This document shows, piece by piece, positions 54,357 to 58,689 of a DNA stretch of 64,000 bases. A model generated the notes under the pieces. The model did not search any database and was not told where the DNA came from. It saw only the letters and a list, made by a program, of their open reading frames with translations. Both the position numbers and the translations under genes were made by a program. Every line of letters starts with the position of its first letter. The stretch's first letter is position 1. The DNA is from Euprymna scolopes (lineage: Eukaryota; Mollusca; Cephalopoda; Sepiida; Sepiolidae), in NCBI GenBank assembly GCA_024364805.1, contig CM044519.1, forward strand, positions 49,883,805 to 49,947,804. The letters are read 5' to 3'.

Positions 54357-57300
54357 ATGCAACGTACAACTGTTTAAAATGATATAATCATATTCGATTC
54401 TCTCTTCATTGAAAAGGAATAAAATAGAGAAAGAGATATACATAACGTGTGAGTTTTGTTTTAGTAGGTCAAGTTCTGTGGGTTTGACCTTTTGAATTCA
54501 AATCATTTTGACTTGATTGAATATTATAAAGAACTGTCACGCTTGGCTCGAGTCATACCTGGTGGCTATATTCTAACATTTTCAAAATCACAAAGCACCT
54601 TCATGACACAAGTACGGAACAAGTTAGGCATAAGGTTCATTAATGTAAAAGCCCCCAGTTCCCCCAAAATGGGAGCTACGTCATTGTGCCACATCTCTAT
54701 TTCTACAATTTCGCATCCCTTTCATCACCTAAATATTCAAACTATTTGTTCATTAAACGCCTTCCACCACTCAACATTCTGCAAACTACTCTATCCCCAC
54801 TAACATTCCTTCCTCATCTATCTTACTTTAACTCCCCACCCTCTTTAATATGCACCTAGATTATAGATACATGAAATTCACTACATAAGTTTTGCTATCA
54901 AAACCAAATTACTTGTAAATATACACTCTTCATTGCCTTACTACTTCAAACTCTAGCAATATTCATGTCTTTTGGATGCCATACTCTCACCACATTAATT
55001 TTCAGTATATATTGGCTCAGTTAATAAAATATGTTCTTGATAAAGTGCTTTCAATAGAATGAAAATTCAACAAATGTGATCTTTTTTGGATCTATATCCT
55101 TTTTTATAATTTATGCCTATACATAATATCAAATATTTATCCTCTGAGTATAAATTTCTCACATACATGATATATGATGAGTATTCCCGTAAACACGTTT
55201 AAAATATCTAATTCATAAATATATACAATGCTCTATGCCACACATTCTTCCATCTTTTCAAAGATAGCTAAGTCATGATCACAATAGTTGTGTTAACATT
55301 TTCTGCCTGTCCTACAAAGCCTCTACATACAAAAAATGAATATTCTTTCTATGATTGTCTAGCTTTATGTTGACTTGACGAATTGAACTGGACATTATGA
55401 CCATCTTTCATTTCAGTCTTTAGAGTAACTAGAATCCATTAATGATCTTGAACAATATAGAACACTTATTAATTTCAGTCCACAGTGGATGGGACTTTTC
55501 AATGTTGATTCCTTTTTCCAAAAAACCATGTAGAATCTTAACTTGGCCACCTGTATGCTATCTTTCTGTCTCAAATGGCCTCAACTGAATATTTCAAAAG
55601 TACCCTTGCGTGCTTCACATGACTATAGCCAACCAAAGTTTTGTATCTTTAAAACACCCTACTTCATCAACATCTACACCACTATTCAAAAAGGAATAGT
55701 AGTGTAGAATGGTTTTCCTTCCCTACTAAATCTATCCTATCATTTCACCTACACAAGTCAAAGAAAAAAAAAAACAGAATACGTACGTATTGGTGCAGGC
55801 ACAACCAGCCTCAAGGACCATATCAGCCAAGGAAGCTTCATTCTGTTAACAGAAAAAAATGTCATTAAAGGAGGCGAGAAAAAACAAAAACGAAAGAAAA
55901 GATAGAAATAATTTTTTTATCATAAATTTTTTTTTTTTAAGAAAAAGGAAAAGAAAGAGAAAGAAAGGAAAAGAGAAAGAAAAAAAAGGATGAATTAGAG
56001 TTAATGACTTGTTTGTATTTCAAGATACAATTTAGTTATTAACTAGCAGGCGGCTGCCCAGTGTTACCCGGTGATAAAATGTTTAAGTATTATATTTTAA
56101 TTCATGCAAATTTCATATTTATTTTTATAGAGTCAATTCTCTCTTGATTATTATATTCTACCTAATATATAGTAATTTCAAAAGAAATAAAAAAATGACT
56201 CATGTGCCATCCGTTAGTATATGACTTAAATCCATAGGTATACAAAAGCTGTAAAAAATAATGTTTAACCTCTAACTTTTTATTAGCGCATGCATATAAA
56301 ACAATAAATAAAAACAGATAGTCGATTTATGCCAAATCTAGATAAATGCTGTTTTGTTTTTGTTTTCAATTTTGACCCCCTTAGCATTTATTTTACTGGT
56401 TAAAAATCAAATCAAAAGTGTGCTACAAGTCCAAATACTCAATATATAAAATTTCAACTCTGTAGATTAAATATTCAGAGAGGAGTTTGGTAGAGACTGT
56501 TCACATATACACTTACACCATATATTTTTGTGTACTAGAACATTTGCATCTTATATTCTACACAGGCAAAATGTAGAAACTATGCGTAATTAAAATTTAG
56601 CGTAAAAGTGAAATGAAACCAATCTCCTAAAAAATCATAAAAATGAATAATTAACATTCATTTTTTAAAGGAATATGCAAATTAGTTAACCTTCATGTAG
56701 TCACTCTCATATCAATTAAGTTTTAATAATTTTTAAATAGAAAAAGTAGGCTTTTAATATCAATGTCAGAGCGGAAAAAAAATCTCAACTTTATAAGTAT
56801 ATACAGATTAAAGATTTAAAATTTAAGTCTTAAAATGTTTACCATTGGTGATGGCATGATGGAAGTATCAGAAAGCCTTTCAAAACTGATGTCTTCAATT
56901 TCGGGGTACAACAACGGACTAAGAATGACTGGAACACGGCTCCTGGGAAAATCTACAAGGAATAAAAAAACAAAAAAAAAAAACACATTGTACATTGGCA
57001 TTATGATATCTTAAGACAAAACAAAATATTAAAATCAAAAGTGCACAGAAACTAACAAGAGTTCATATATTTACCGGAGAAACAGTTTAACATAACACCG
57101 CATGTCTAGTCATGTTTTGGTGACCTTTAAAAAAGCTTTTTTAAAAGAGATTTGGATCCAGCTTCGAGATCCAATTACCACTTCTTAGCTTTTTCAAGGG
57201 TCCAACAATTCTGGTACAAATGATGGATCCATCCACCATTATTGTTAACATAACTAAAACAATAACATCTGCATGATTCAAGACATTTTTTATCCTTTTA

Positions 57301-58425
57301 AAAATTTGATGCAAGTTAACACTACACCATAACACAGCAGAATCGTCTCTCTAAAGTCCAATCCTTCCTCACTGTTGTAAGGACGGCTGCAATGCGGTAC
57401 TGTGATGTTATCCTAGAGACAAGACATACAACAATGGGAGAAAATTAGCAAAGCAAAAGTGAAGGGTTAGATCTTTTTGAACTTTCGAGACAAGAAAATG
57501 CCTCCAGTTTCCTAATAAACGGCTATTCCCAGCTGATTAGGTAGAAGTCATCAGTTTCAATTAATCAGGTGTGCCAGTGACTAAGACAAAAGACCAAAGT
57601 TGATTTCCAGACAGTTTCCAATTTGAGACAATTGACGACAGATCGGGAGAGCTTCAGCAGATTGAAGATAAGCTAACTTCAACTGACTGACAGTGATGGT
57701 TTTGATAGATAACCAAGAATGTTAGTGTTTGGAGAATCATACACACATCCAAAGTACAACTGATCTACACATGTTTCAAGAGTATTTTCTTTTGTGAGTT
57801 GGTCTATTTTTTGTGCTTGTAAGCCAGTGCTTGCACTCTTGGCGACAACCTGTAGATAAAGAAAACCACAGCACACAACAGCATTGGGGTGGCGGCTGTT
57901 GAGGGGGAATGTACATGGTTTCCGTGTCAGTTACTTAGCTAACAGCAATCTGGTAAATATCCAAGAGTCAGCAGCAGAATCTGTCAGCCTCCGGTCATCT
58001 TTATCTTTTCATGTGACAAAACATCAGGTGTAGAACAAATCAATGGAGTGAGAATGCCGTTATTTTGGTGTCATTCTTTTTTATGTTCTGAGAATTGCTG
58101 ATATGAGTGTTTGGGGTAAAAACTTGCAATCTTGCATATTAACGAATAGCTGTCATCAACAAGGAAGACTTCATACAGACCCTCAATTCTGAGACACGAT
58201 CTTTGCAAGCTATTTAGAAATCGAATTAACTTAACAAGAGCAGAATGAGCGGATCATTAAGGAGAGGAAGTTTGTATTTACCTTTACGTAGAGTTTTCAA
58301 GAAAGCTTCTTTTTGATCGGCACCTATGCCCAAATGATCTTTTCCGCGGACAAGGTGTGTAAGCAGAAGATGAAGTCCTTCAATAGCAATATCTTGTAAT
58401 CCACCTTCTTGTCTTAAATTTGTAT
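444..58425 (-). CDS. CNOT1: CNOT1, CCR4-NOT scaffold subunit (partial, 24 exons)
   Basis: Twenty-four minus-strand exons, all with AG acceptors, GT donors and compatible phases, encode about 1,061 residues (3,185 nt) that align from end to end with animal CNOT1. CNOT1 is the large scaffold of the CCR4-NOT complex, which shortens mRNA poly(A) tails and represses translation in the cytoplasm. Recognised parts in order: N-terminal HEAT repeats (exons 1-12), a variable Ala/Pro/Gln-rich linker (13-15), the HEAT/MIF4G-like region that in mammals binds TTP (16-19), a Ser/Thr/Pro-rich linker (20), and the start of the MIF4G domain that binds the CAF1/CNOT7 nuclease (21-24). Conserved strings include [17 protein letters not shown] and [10 protein letters not shown]. 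The gene is cut at both ends: the start codon and about 165 residues are missing upstream, and the CNOT9-binding and C-terminal NOT domains lie beyond position 1. Introns run from about 0.4 to 8.2 kb and carry most of the repeats. Identity is based on recalled human CNOT1 sequence. Confidence 0.97.
2022..2490 (+). repeat. interspersed repeat, CCGGCATTGCCTG family
   Basis: It begins ACGAGCAGGCCACCCGGCAT and contains TATATCAAGTTTTATGTCTG with TAGAAGTTTGGTAG, the same ordered landmarks as the copies at 49799-50216 and 56041-56540. No protein is visible. The end is approximate. The element class is unknown. Confidence 0.55.
2780..3312. repeat. T-rich low-complexity block
   Basis: About 0.5 kb made almost entirely of variants of TTCATTTTTC and TTTTTATTT on the plus strand. 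The 65-residue reading frame here is a by-product of this composition. Confidence 0.8.
3320..3800. repeat. decayed tandem repeat, about 165-bp unit, ~3 copies
   Basis: The landmarks ACAGTATTAC, TTTTTGGACTATTG and AATTAGGAATT recur in the same order about every 160-170 bp (AATTAGGAATT near 3412, 3574 and 3747). Copies are clearly diverged. Confidence 0.6.
4267..4383 (-). CDS. CNOT1: CNOT1 exon 23 (MIF4G)
   Basis: Thirty-nine codons: [20 protein letters not shown] and [19 protein letters not shown], almost identical to human [39 protein letters not shown]. Phase 0 at both ends; acceptor TACAG, donor ATA/GTAAGT. Confidence 0.98.
4765..5190. repeat. foldback element, ~150-bp inverted arms
   Basis: The left arm (about 4765-4915) and the reverse complement of the right arm (about 5040-5190) share TGTACAGTTTAATCAAGACA, TTTCACTTAATTT and ATCAAGTAGTTTTT in the same order. 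About 125 bp lie between. A related tail continues to about 5430, and a similar sequence occurs at 52480-52700. It looks like a non-coding foldback DNA transposon or two inverted repeat copies. Confidence 0.65.
5686..5865 (-). CDS. CNOT1: CNOT1 exon 22 (MIF4G)
   Basis: Sixty codons including [20 protein letters not shown] and [10 protein letters not shown], matching human [20 protein letters not shown]...VLNETYRNIK. Phase 0 at both ends; acceptor GGCAG, donor AAG/GTAAAA. Confidence 0.97.
6094..6151. repeat. 2-copy tandem duplication
   Basis: AACTATGTAGAATCATTTCT followed by CCTAGCAA occurs twice in a row. It lies just before a decayed LINE. Confidence 0.8.
6330..7062 (+). mobile_element. decayed LINE fragment (LINE A family)
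   Basis: Broken frames contain reverse transcriptase traces in order: [23 protein letters not shown], a FADNTTLYN form of the YADD motif, [14 protein letters not shown], then [16 protein letters not shown] and [12 protein letters not shown]. These match the LINE at 16.1-19.4 kb ([46 protein letters not shown]). It is truncated at both ends with many stops and frameshifts. Confidence 0.75.
7776..7916 (-). CDS. CNOT1: CNOT1 exon 21 (MIF4G start)
   Basis: Forty-seven codons: [20 protein letters not shown] and [18 protein letters not shown], matching human [20 protein letters not shown]...EKIAFIFNNLSQSNMTQK. This leads into the MIF4G domain that binds CAF1/CNOT7. Acceptor TCTAG, donor AAG/GTAAAA. 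Confidence 0.97.
7917..9175. other. CNOT1 intron, nothing recognised
   Basis: AT-rich intron with long T and A runs (8854-8877 T, 8958-8983 A). No gene, RNA or named repeat recognised. Confidence 0.5.
9176..9397 (-). CDS. CNOT1: CNOT1 exon 20 (Ser/Thr/Pro linker)
   Basis: Seventy-four codons: [13 protein letters not shown] matches human YIEYGQQSRDPPV. The remainder is Ser/Thr/Pro/Asn-rich ([20 protein letters not shown]) where human has a long low-complexity linker. Phase 0 at both ends; acceptor TTTCAG, donor AAG/GTATAT. Confidence 0.94.
9398..11628. other. CNOT1 intron, mostly unrecognised
   Basis: Apart from the MITE piece at 10172-10265, nothing is recognised. A 138-codon frame at 11212-11628 has no known homology and no transposon motif; I do not call it a gene. 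Confidence 0.5.
10172..10265 (-). mobile_element. partial pogo-like MITE
   Basis: It starts CAGCAGAACTCCGGGATACA and contains TTAGTAACAAAATACAGTAC and TATAATCAAATAACAT, the reverse complement of the MITE at 38678-38959. Only one terminal repeat is present. Confidence 0.6.
11629..11899. repeat. minisatellite overlapping exon 19 splice donor
   Basis: Six units of 43-47 bp end at 11674, 11721, 11767, 11811, 11856 and 11899. Each has ACTGAATTACAATGGT or a near form, an A run, and AAACTTACTTCAATTAG. On the coding strand each unit carries ATTCAG, then CATCTAATTGAA (or TTTCTAATTGAA), then GTAAGTTTC. The unit at 11857-11899 overlaps the last nine bases of exon 19 and its donor. Five of six units keep GAA/GTAAGT; the unit at 11812-11856 has GAATTAAG instead. 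Confidence 0.95.
11891..11969 (-). CDS. CNOT1: CNOT1 exon 19
   Basis: A 79-nt exon encoding [20 protein letters not shown] and PQHLIE, matching human [26 protein letters not shown]. Acceptor TTCAG, donor GAA/GTAAGT. The last nine exon bases and the donor belong to a six-unit tandem repeat that continues into the intron, so several copies of this donor lie downstream. Confidence 0.96.
12691..12801 (-). CDS. CNOT1: CNOT1 exon 18
   Basis: It encodes [20 protein letters not shown] and [16 protein letters not shown], matching human [36 protein letters not shown]. Split Thr at the start, split Arg at the end. Acceptor TTCAG, donor AG/GTGAAT. Confidence 0.97.
13640..14085 (+). repeat. interspersed repeat interrupted by N gap
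   Basis: CCCCAAAAGTCCCTAGGGGA and GTCAAATCCTGATGAAAATGA lie before the gap; AGTCCGGACAGACGAACGGA and AGGTTCATCCTCC after it. I recall similar CCGGACGGACGGAC-type repeats from marine invertebrates. Class unknown. The gap probably reflects this repeat. Confidence 0.4.
13714..13897. other. assembly gap (184 N)
   Basis: A run of 184 undetermined bases. The translated frames crossing it are not real. Confidence 1.
14356..14480 (-). CDS. CNOT1: CNOT1 exon 17
   Basis: It encodes [20 protein letters not shown] and [17 protein letters not shown] plus two bases of Thr, nearly identical to human [38 protein letters not shown]. Acceptor CCTAG, donor AC/GTAAGT. Confidence 0.97.
14481..16080. other. CNOT1 intron, nothing recognised
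   Basis: AT-rich intron upstream of LINE A. No motifs recognised. Confidence 0.5.
16180..21494 (+). mobile_element. LINE A, non-LTR retrotransposon, split by LINE B
   Basis: The APE endonuclease is seen from about 16.7 kb: [27 protein letters not shown] and [12 protein letters not shown]. The reverse transcriptase spans about 18.0-19.1 kb: [69 protein letters not shown] and the catalytic YADDTTIYG. The C-terminus ([20 protein letters not shown]) is cut at 19448 and resumes at 21299 as [22 protein letters not shown], stop. A 3' tail and a poly(A) of 32 (21463-21494) follow. There is no RNase H; the clade is probably CR1/Jockey-like. It has roughly eight frame breaks, so it is dead. The 5' end is uncertain. 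Confidence 0.9.
19449..21297 (+). mobile_element. LINE B, nested in LINE A (5'-truncated)
   Basis: It starts inside the protein, before the reverse transcriptase. Motifs: [64 protein letters not shown], the catalytic YADDTCLAT, and a long C-terminal region with [28 protein letters not shown] and [20 protein letters not shown]. It ends KRWSDKI, stop (21293), almost without 3' UTR. The 10-bp ATCTGACTAC flanks it at 19439-19448 and 21298-21307, a target-site duplication. About three frameshifts (near 19.74, 20.06 and 20.55 kb) break it, so it is younger than its host LINE. Confidence 0.92.
21578..21750 (-). CDS. CNOT1: CNOT1 exon 16 (TTP-binding-type HEAT region begins)
   Basis: It encodes [20 protein letters not shown] and [20 protein letters not shown], matching human [20 protein letters not shown]...[20 protein letters not shown]. 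This starts the domain that binds tristetraprolin in mammals. Acceptor TTCAG, donor AGG/GTAAAG. A 7.1-kb intron with nested LINEs follows. Confidence 0.97.
21751..22680. other. CNOT1 intron, nothing recognised
   Basis: AT-rich, with a (TA)n microsatellite at about 22635-22662. No gene recognised. Confidence 0.5.
22690..23055 (-). mobile_element. decayed I/Nimb-type LINE tail
   Basis: Minus-strand traces [12 protein letters not shown], and about 250 bp later NLLKKIKLY and IWKTRILL, parallel [14 protein letters not shown] and ELFKKINS...[10 protein letters not shown] of the larger copy at 27-32 kb. Heavily decayed. Confidence 0.5.
23216..23335 (-). CDS. CNOT1: CNOT1 exon 15 (Gln-rich linker)
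   Basis: It encodes [20 protein letters not shown] and a Gln-rich part ([18 protein letters not shown]). It is the end of the variable linker and has little recognisable homology, but both boundaries restore the frame: two bases complete Asn at the start and one G joins GA of exon 16 to make Gly. Acceptor TTGTAG, donor ATGG/GTAAGA. Confidence 0.85.
23920..24075 (-). mobile_element. fragment like the 3' UTR of the I/Nimb-type LINE
   Basis: GTTTTACGGTATGTCAACCC with GGGTTATTTAATGC matches GGTTTTACAGCATATCAACC with GGTTATTTAATGC at 27315-27365, which lies in the 3' region of the large minus-strand LINE. Confidence 0.45.
24133..24257. repeat. 25-bp minisatellite, five perfect copies
   Basis: CAATCACTCTCATTGATGCT followed by CTTAG is repeated five times without a mismatch. 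Confidence 0.98.
24263..25066. other. CNOT1 intron, nothing recognised
   Basis: AT-rich intron sequence; no features recognised. Confidence 0.5.
25067..25271 (-). CDS. CNOT1: CNOT1 exon 14 (Ala/Pro-rich linker)
   Basis: It encodes an Ala/Ser/Pro-rich stretch ([20 protein letters not shown]) that falls where human CNOT1 has its low-complexity linker (SPAKAFPPLS). The order of exons, matching phases, acceptor TTTCAG and donor CAAA/GTATGT support it; sequence identity to human is low, as expected in a disordered linker. The exon begins with ATG, but this is internal. Confidence 0.88.
25684..25843 (-). CDS. CNOT1: CNOT1 exon 13
   Basis: It encodes [20 protein letters not shown] and ARQIPPGVV, matching human QELSETILTMVAN...NVMNKARQPPPGV, then enters the variable linker ([20 protein letters not shown]). 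Its first base completes Asn; it ends in phase 0. Acceptor CAAAG, donor AAC/GTAAGA. Confidence 0.95.
25844..27200. other. CNOT1 intron, nothing recognised
   Basis: Start of the 7.6-kb intron between exons 12 and 13, before the LINE. AT-rich, nothing recognised. Confidence 0.5.
27230..32600 (-). mobile_element. I/Nimb-type LINE with RNase H
   Basis: The order on the minus strand is as follows. ORF1 (about 32.1-31.6 kb) has [20 protein letters not shown] and zinc knuckles ([14 protein letters not shown] and CANCKENHS). The end of the APE endonuclease (30.99-30.75 kb) has [12 protein letters not shown]. Reverse transcriptase pieces (30.56-29.03 kb) have [44 protein letters not shown] and GVPQGSIL; the YADD motif is degenerate. 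RNase H (28.63-28.11 kb) has [12 protein letters not shown] and [17 protein letters not shown], then [20 protein letters not shown]. The final part ([20 protein letters not shown]) resumes at 27.64-27.48 kb beyond an inserted LINE A fragment. RNase H and three knuckles fit the I/Nimb group. Many frame breaks; both ends approximate. Confidence 0.88.
27656..28040 (-). mobile_element. LINE A 3' fragment inserted in the I/Nimb-type LINE
   Basis: The minus strand reads [20 protein letters not shown], stop shortly after, then a 3' tail almost the same as LINE A (GTACTGTACACACAATAACC and GGGCCTTGATAAGTGG). It begins GTGCTCGTCTGAGCTCC, matching LINE A at about 19248. Runs of eight A (minus strand) flank it at 27656-27663 and 28041-28048, so poly(A) and target duplication cannot be told apart. 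It splits the host LINE between its ITHSFLI and [12 protein letters not shown] stretches. Confidence 0.9.
32605..33489. repeat. intron end with poly(A) tract, likely retroposon debris
   Basis: A 36-base A run (33060-33095) on the plus strand suggests the tail of a plus-strand retroposon or a simple A run. AGCCTGATCTGGTAGCACCAG at about 32909 nearly matches a stretch near 41543, so this may include the 5' region of the minus-strand LINE. No gene. Confidence 0.35.
33490..33638 (-). CDS. CNOT1: CNOT1 exon 12
   Basis: It encodes [18 protein letters not shown] and [15 protein letters not shown], matching human EPFIQACMTFLKRRCP...PETLATMLACLQACA. It ends with two bases of a split Asn codon. Acceptor TTTCAG, donor CCAA/GTGAGT. 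A 7.6-kb intron holding the large I/Nimb-type LINE follows. Confidence 0.95.
34058..34205 (-). mobile_element. SINE copy, inverted, 5'-truncated
   Basis: Its reverse complement matches the body and tail of the SINE at 34279-34560 (GGTTAACCACC, CCAGAGGAAT, GTTGGCC, AGATGAGGATAA). It lacks a clear tRNA-like head. Confidence 0.65.
34279..34560 (+). mobile_element. tRNA-derived SINE
   Basis: The head GGGGCCCGTGGTGCAGTGGA holds a Pol III A box (TGGTGCAGTGG, 34287-34297); a B box (GGTTTCAATCC) is at 34349-34359. A body shared with the inverted copy follows and ends in TTTGCAATAAATAAT. The spacing and boxes are those of tRNA-derived SINEs; the head does not fold as an intact tRNA, so it is not a tRNA gene. 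Confidence 0.7.
34561..36340. other. CNOT1 intron, nothing recognised
   Basis: AT-rich with several short unrelated frames. No homology recognised. Confidence 0.5.
36341..36463 (-). CDS. CNOT1: CNOT1 exon 11
   Basis: Forty-one codons with [20 protein letters not shown] and [18 protein letters not shown], nearly the same as human [20 protein letters not shown]...[18 protein letters not shown]. Phase 0 at both ends; acceptor TTATAG, donor AAG/GTTAGT. Confidence 0.97.
36464..37533. repeat. CNOT1 intron with small tandem duplication and poly(A)
   Basis: TTATGACATGAGGATATGAT and its near copy TTATGACATGAGTATATGAT (about 37170-37245) are a two-unit tandem duplication of about 37 bp. A 37-base A run follows (37250-37286). 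Otherwise unremarkable. Confidence 0.6.
37534..37653 (-). CDS. CNOT1: CNOT1 exon 10
   Basis: Forty codons with [15 protein letters not shown] and [12 protein letters not shown], matching human RQLIMHAMAEWYMRG...[12 protein letters not shown]. Phase 0 at both ends. The acceptor CAG is preceded by an uninterrupted run of 36 T on the coding strand. Donor AAG/GTAACG. Confidence 0.96.
38335..38379. repeat. (TA)n microsatellite
   Basis: An uninterrupted TA run of about 45 bp directly before the 5S-like sequence. Confidence 0.95.
38382..38500 (+). pseudogene. 5S rRNA-derived sequence
   Basis: The whole length follows 5S rRNA: ACACCAATTCTCACCAGATG, ACCAAAGTTAAGCAATGTTG, CCTGGTCAGTACC, AAGTGACCAATTTGGGAATA and CCAAGTGCTGTATG line up with ACACCGGTTCTCGTCCGATC...AAGTTAAGCAAC...GGTCAGTACTTGG...GTGACCGCCTGGGAATACC...GTGCTGTA. 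It looks more like invertebrate than vertebrate 5S. Many substitutions break the helices. It is either a 5S pseudogene or the head of a 5S-derived SINE; about 150 bp of unknown sequence follow. Confidence 0.8.
38678..38959 (+). mobile_element. pogo-like MITE
   Basis: Imperfect terminal inverted repeats: TAGTAGAACCCCGAAGTATG at the left; at the right GTATCCCGGGGTTCTACTG, whose complement starts CAGTAGAACCCCGGGATAC. The length is 282 bp and there is no coding capacity. CAGTAGAACC-type ends with TA flanks are known from pogo/Tigger elements; the assignment is inference. A partial copy is at 10172-10265. Confidence 0.65.
39043..39485 (-). repeat. interspersed repeat, CCGGCATTGCC family, inverted
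   Basis: The right end reads GGCAATGCCGGGCACCCACC (reverse complement of the family start); the left end is CTATTATATAAAGGAGAAATG. It has the same two-ended layout as the copies at 2022, 49799 and 56041 but diverged in the middle. Confidence 0.45.
39486..40231. other. CNOT1 intron, nothing recognised
   Basis: AT-rich intron sequence before exon 9; no features recognised. Confidence 0.5.
40232..40339 (-). CDS. CNOT1: CNOT1 exon 9
   Basis: Thirty-six codons with [20 protein letters not shown] and NYAWHFQ, matching human [28 protein letters not shown]. Phase 0 at both ends; acceptor TTTCAG, donor CAG/GTCAGT. Confidence 0.96.
40441..40610 (+). repeat. monomer of a ~165-bp repeat family
   Basis: CCCCCAAAGGGTACAGTTAG, ACACAAGGCCAGTTTTTTTA, GTGGCAAAA, CCCCTTAACATAAGGGGCAC and TCTAGT parallel the second half of the insertion at 44978-45310. 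Confidence 0.55.
40985..41610 (-). mobile_element. decayed I/Nimb-type LINE fragment
   Basis: The minus strand shows [12 protein letters not shown], then [20 protein letters not shown], then FVIKH, the order found after RNase H in the copy at 27-32 kb. Many stops. Confidence 0.6.
41913..42045 (-). CDS. CNOT1: CNOT1 exon 8
   Basis: It encodes [20 protein letters not shown], then [14 protein letters not shown], matching human [20 protein letters not shown]...HCPDMLVLALLQIN. Its first base completes the Trp codon of exon 7; it ends in phase 0. Acceptor TTATAG, donor GAT/GTAAGT. Confidence 0.96.
42793..43021 (-). repeat. 3' LTR of the gypsy-type element
   Basis: A 229-bp LTR bounded by TG...CA on the element strand, with TATAAATAG inside. 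A purine-rich tract (AAAAGGGGG) abuts it on the internal side at 43022-43030. Confidence 0.88.
44978..45310 (+). repeat. dimeric repeat inserted in the LTR element
   Basis: Two diverged halves (about 44978-45140 and 45141-45310) share GAC/GGCACAAGGCCGTTTTTTAA-like, TAAAAATTGTC-like and AGTGCAGCATCTG landmarks in the same order. TACTA occurs at both edges (44973-44977 and 45306-45310), consistent with a target duplication. Single copies are at 40441-40610 and 54595-54690. No protein. Class unknown. Confidence 0.65.
48511..48737 (-). repeat. 5' LTR of the gypsy-type element
   Basis: A 227-bp near copy of the LTR at 42793-43021 in the same orientation. No clear target-site duplication is visible next to the two LTRs. 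Confidence 0.88.
48738..49798. other. CNOT1 intron, nothing recognised
   Basis: Intron sequence between the LTR element and the next repeat; short frames only, no homology recognised. Confidence 0.5.
49799..50216 (+). repeat. interspersed repeat, CCCCGGCGTTGTCC family (fullest copy)
   Basis: It starts ACACTAGCATTTCACCCCGG and ends CACTTTTATAGATATATAG. Inside are CGGAGGAGTTTGGTAGAG and TATATCAAATTTTGAGTCTG. No coding frame. It ends 15 bp before exon 7. Confidence 0.65.
50232..50359 (-). CDS. CNOT1: CNOT1 exon 7
   Basis: It encodes [20 protein letters not shown] and then [16 protein letters not shown] with two bases of Trp, matching human [20 protein letters not shown]...APPEDDNREIATW. Acceptor TTCCAG, donor TG/GTAAAT. 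An 8.2-kb intron follows, holding the LTR retroelement. Confidence 0.96.
50650..51600 (-). repeat. possible solo LTR
   Basis: A block richer in G+C than its surroundings. On the minus strand AATTAATAAATAGTTTGTTA and ACCGGAGTTCTGTTTGTTTG resemble the poly(A)-signal part of LTRs. No internal region or second LTR was found, and exact ends are not clear. It could be another repeat type. Confidence 0.35.
51956..52123 (-). CDS. CNOT1: CNOT1 exon 6
   Basis: Fifty-six codons: [20 protein letters not shown] through [13 protein letters not shown], matching human NPSLNFKEVTYELDHPGF...LIYRPWKHAEGQ. Phase 0 at both ends; acceptor TTTTAG, donor CAG/GTAAGA. Confidence 0.96.
52124..53289. repeat. CNOT1 intron with a foldback-related repeat
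   Basis: At about 52480-52700, AAAATCAAATTTTATGAGTA, AAAACTACTTGATCAATTTA and GGGTGCATACATC parallel the foldback family at 4.7-5.4 kb. The rest is AT-rich with nothing recognised. Confidence 0.45.
53290..53376 (-). CDS. CNOT1: CNOT1 exon 5
   Basis: Twenty-nine codons containing [20 protein letters not shown], matching human HTWNVEVLIDVLKEL. Phase 0 at both ends; acceptor TTTTAG, donor TTG/GTAAGT. The human segment just before TWNVE is longer, so the preceding loop is shorter here. Confidence 0.94.
53377..54083. other. CNOT1 intron, nothing recognised
   Basis: AT-rich intron between exons 4 and 5; no features recognised. Confidence 0.5.
54084..54198 (-). CDS. CNOT1: CNOT1 exon 4
   Basis: It encodes [20 protein letters not shown], then [18 protein letters not shown], matching human [30 protein letters not shown]. 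Acceptor TTCTAG, donor CAA/GTATGA. It starts with one base completing the Thr codon and ends in phase 0. Confidence 0.95.
54595..54690 (+). repeat. partial monomer of the ~165-bp repeat family
   Basis: ACAAGTTAGGCATAAGGTTC, TTAATGTAAAAGC and CAGTTCCCCCAAAATGGGAG parallel the half-unit at 45141-45310. The rest of this intron (54199-55786) shows a long A run at 54321-54350 and no gene. Confidence 0.5.
55787..55842 (-). CDS. CNOT1: CNOT1 exon 3
   Basis: A short 56-nt exon encoding [18 protein letters not shown] plus two bases, matching human ESSLADFMQEVGYGFCAS. Acceptor TAACAG. Two overlapping donors are present (AATAC/GTACGT and TACGTAC/GTATTC); the first is chosen because it restores Thr-Val-Glu-Glu-Cys with exon 4. 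Confidence 0.92.
56041..56540 (+). repeat. interspersed repeat, CCGGCATTGCC family (diverged)
   Basis: It starts ACTAGCAGGCGGCTGCCCAG, TGTTACCCGG, and contains ATATAAAATTTCAACTCTGT and AGAGGAGTTTGGTAGAGACT, matching the order in the 49799 copy. Confidence 0.55.
56843..56952 (-). CDS. CNOT1: CNOT1 exon 2
   Basis: It encodes [20 protein letters not shown] and then [15 protein letters not shown], matching human [20 protein letters not shown]. The 110-nt length completes the split Asp codon from exon 1 and ends in phase 0. Acceptor TTGTAG, donor ATG/GTAAAC. Confidence 0.95.
56953..58281. other. CNOT1 intron, nothing recognised
   Basis: Intron between exons 1 and 2. Less AT-rich than most. A 60-codon open stretch with an acceptor-like CTACAG at about 57853 has no CNOT1 counterpart and is not called. 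Confidence 0.5.
58282..58425 (-). CDS. CNOT1: CNOT1 exon 1 of window (N-terminal HEAT)
   Basis: It encodes [19 protein letters not shown] and then FLKTLRK, matching the human EGGFQDIAIEVLHLLL...FLKTLRR stretch near residue 170-215. The acceptor is CTTAG after a run of 28 T; the donor is AAAG/GTAAAT. It starts with two bases of a split codon and ends with one, so an upstream exon must end in phase 1. Upstream exons encoding the N-terminus were not clearly found. Confidence 0.95.
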
Positions 58426-58689
58426 CTAAGAAAAAAAAAAAAAAAAAAAAAAAAAAAACTTAAATCAGATAGAAATCATGTAATTAGTAATATGACATTT
58501 GTTCCATAAAGAAATGAACAAAATTGTATGAAATAGAATTGAAAATTTAGTGAATATCACATGTAAACTCAAAGAACCTAATTCCATGCATAGCAGCTTT
58601 ACAATTAAATAAGAGTTCATCATTATATTGAATTTAATGTCAATTTTACATGATGCCATGCACTGAACAGTTTGAAGAAATTATTTCTG

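Noticed and set aside
57679-57876. Minus-strand open stretch of about 60 codons after a CTACAG acceptor-like site, between CNOT1 exons 1 and 2
   Set aside because: Exons 1 and 2 join perfectly without it, it has no CNOT1 counterpart, and no other homology was recognised.
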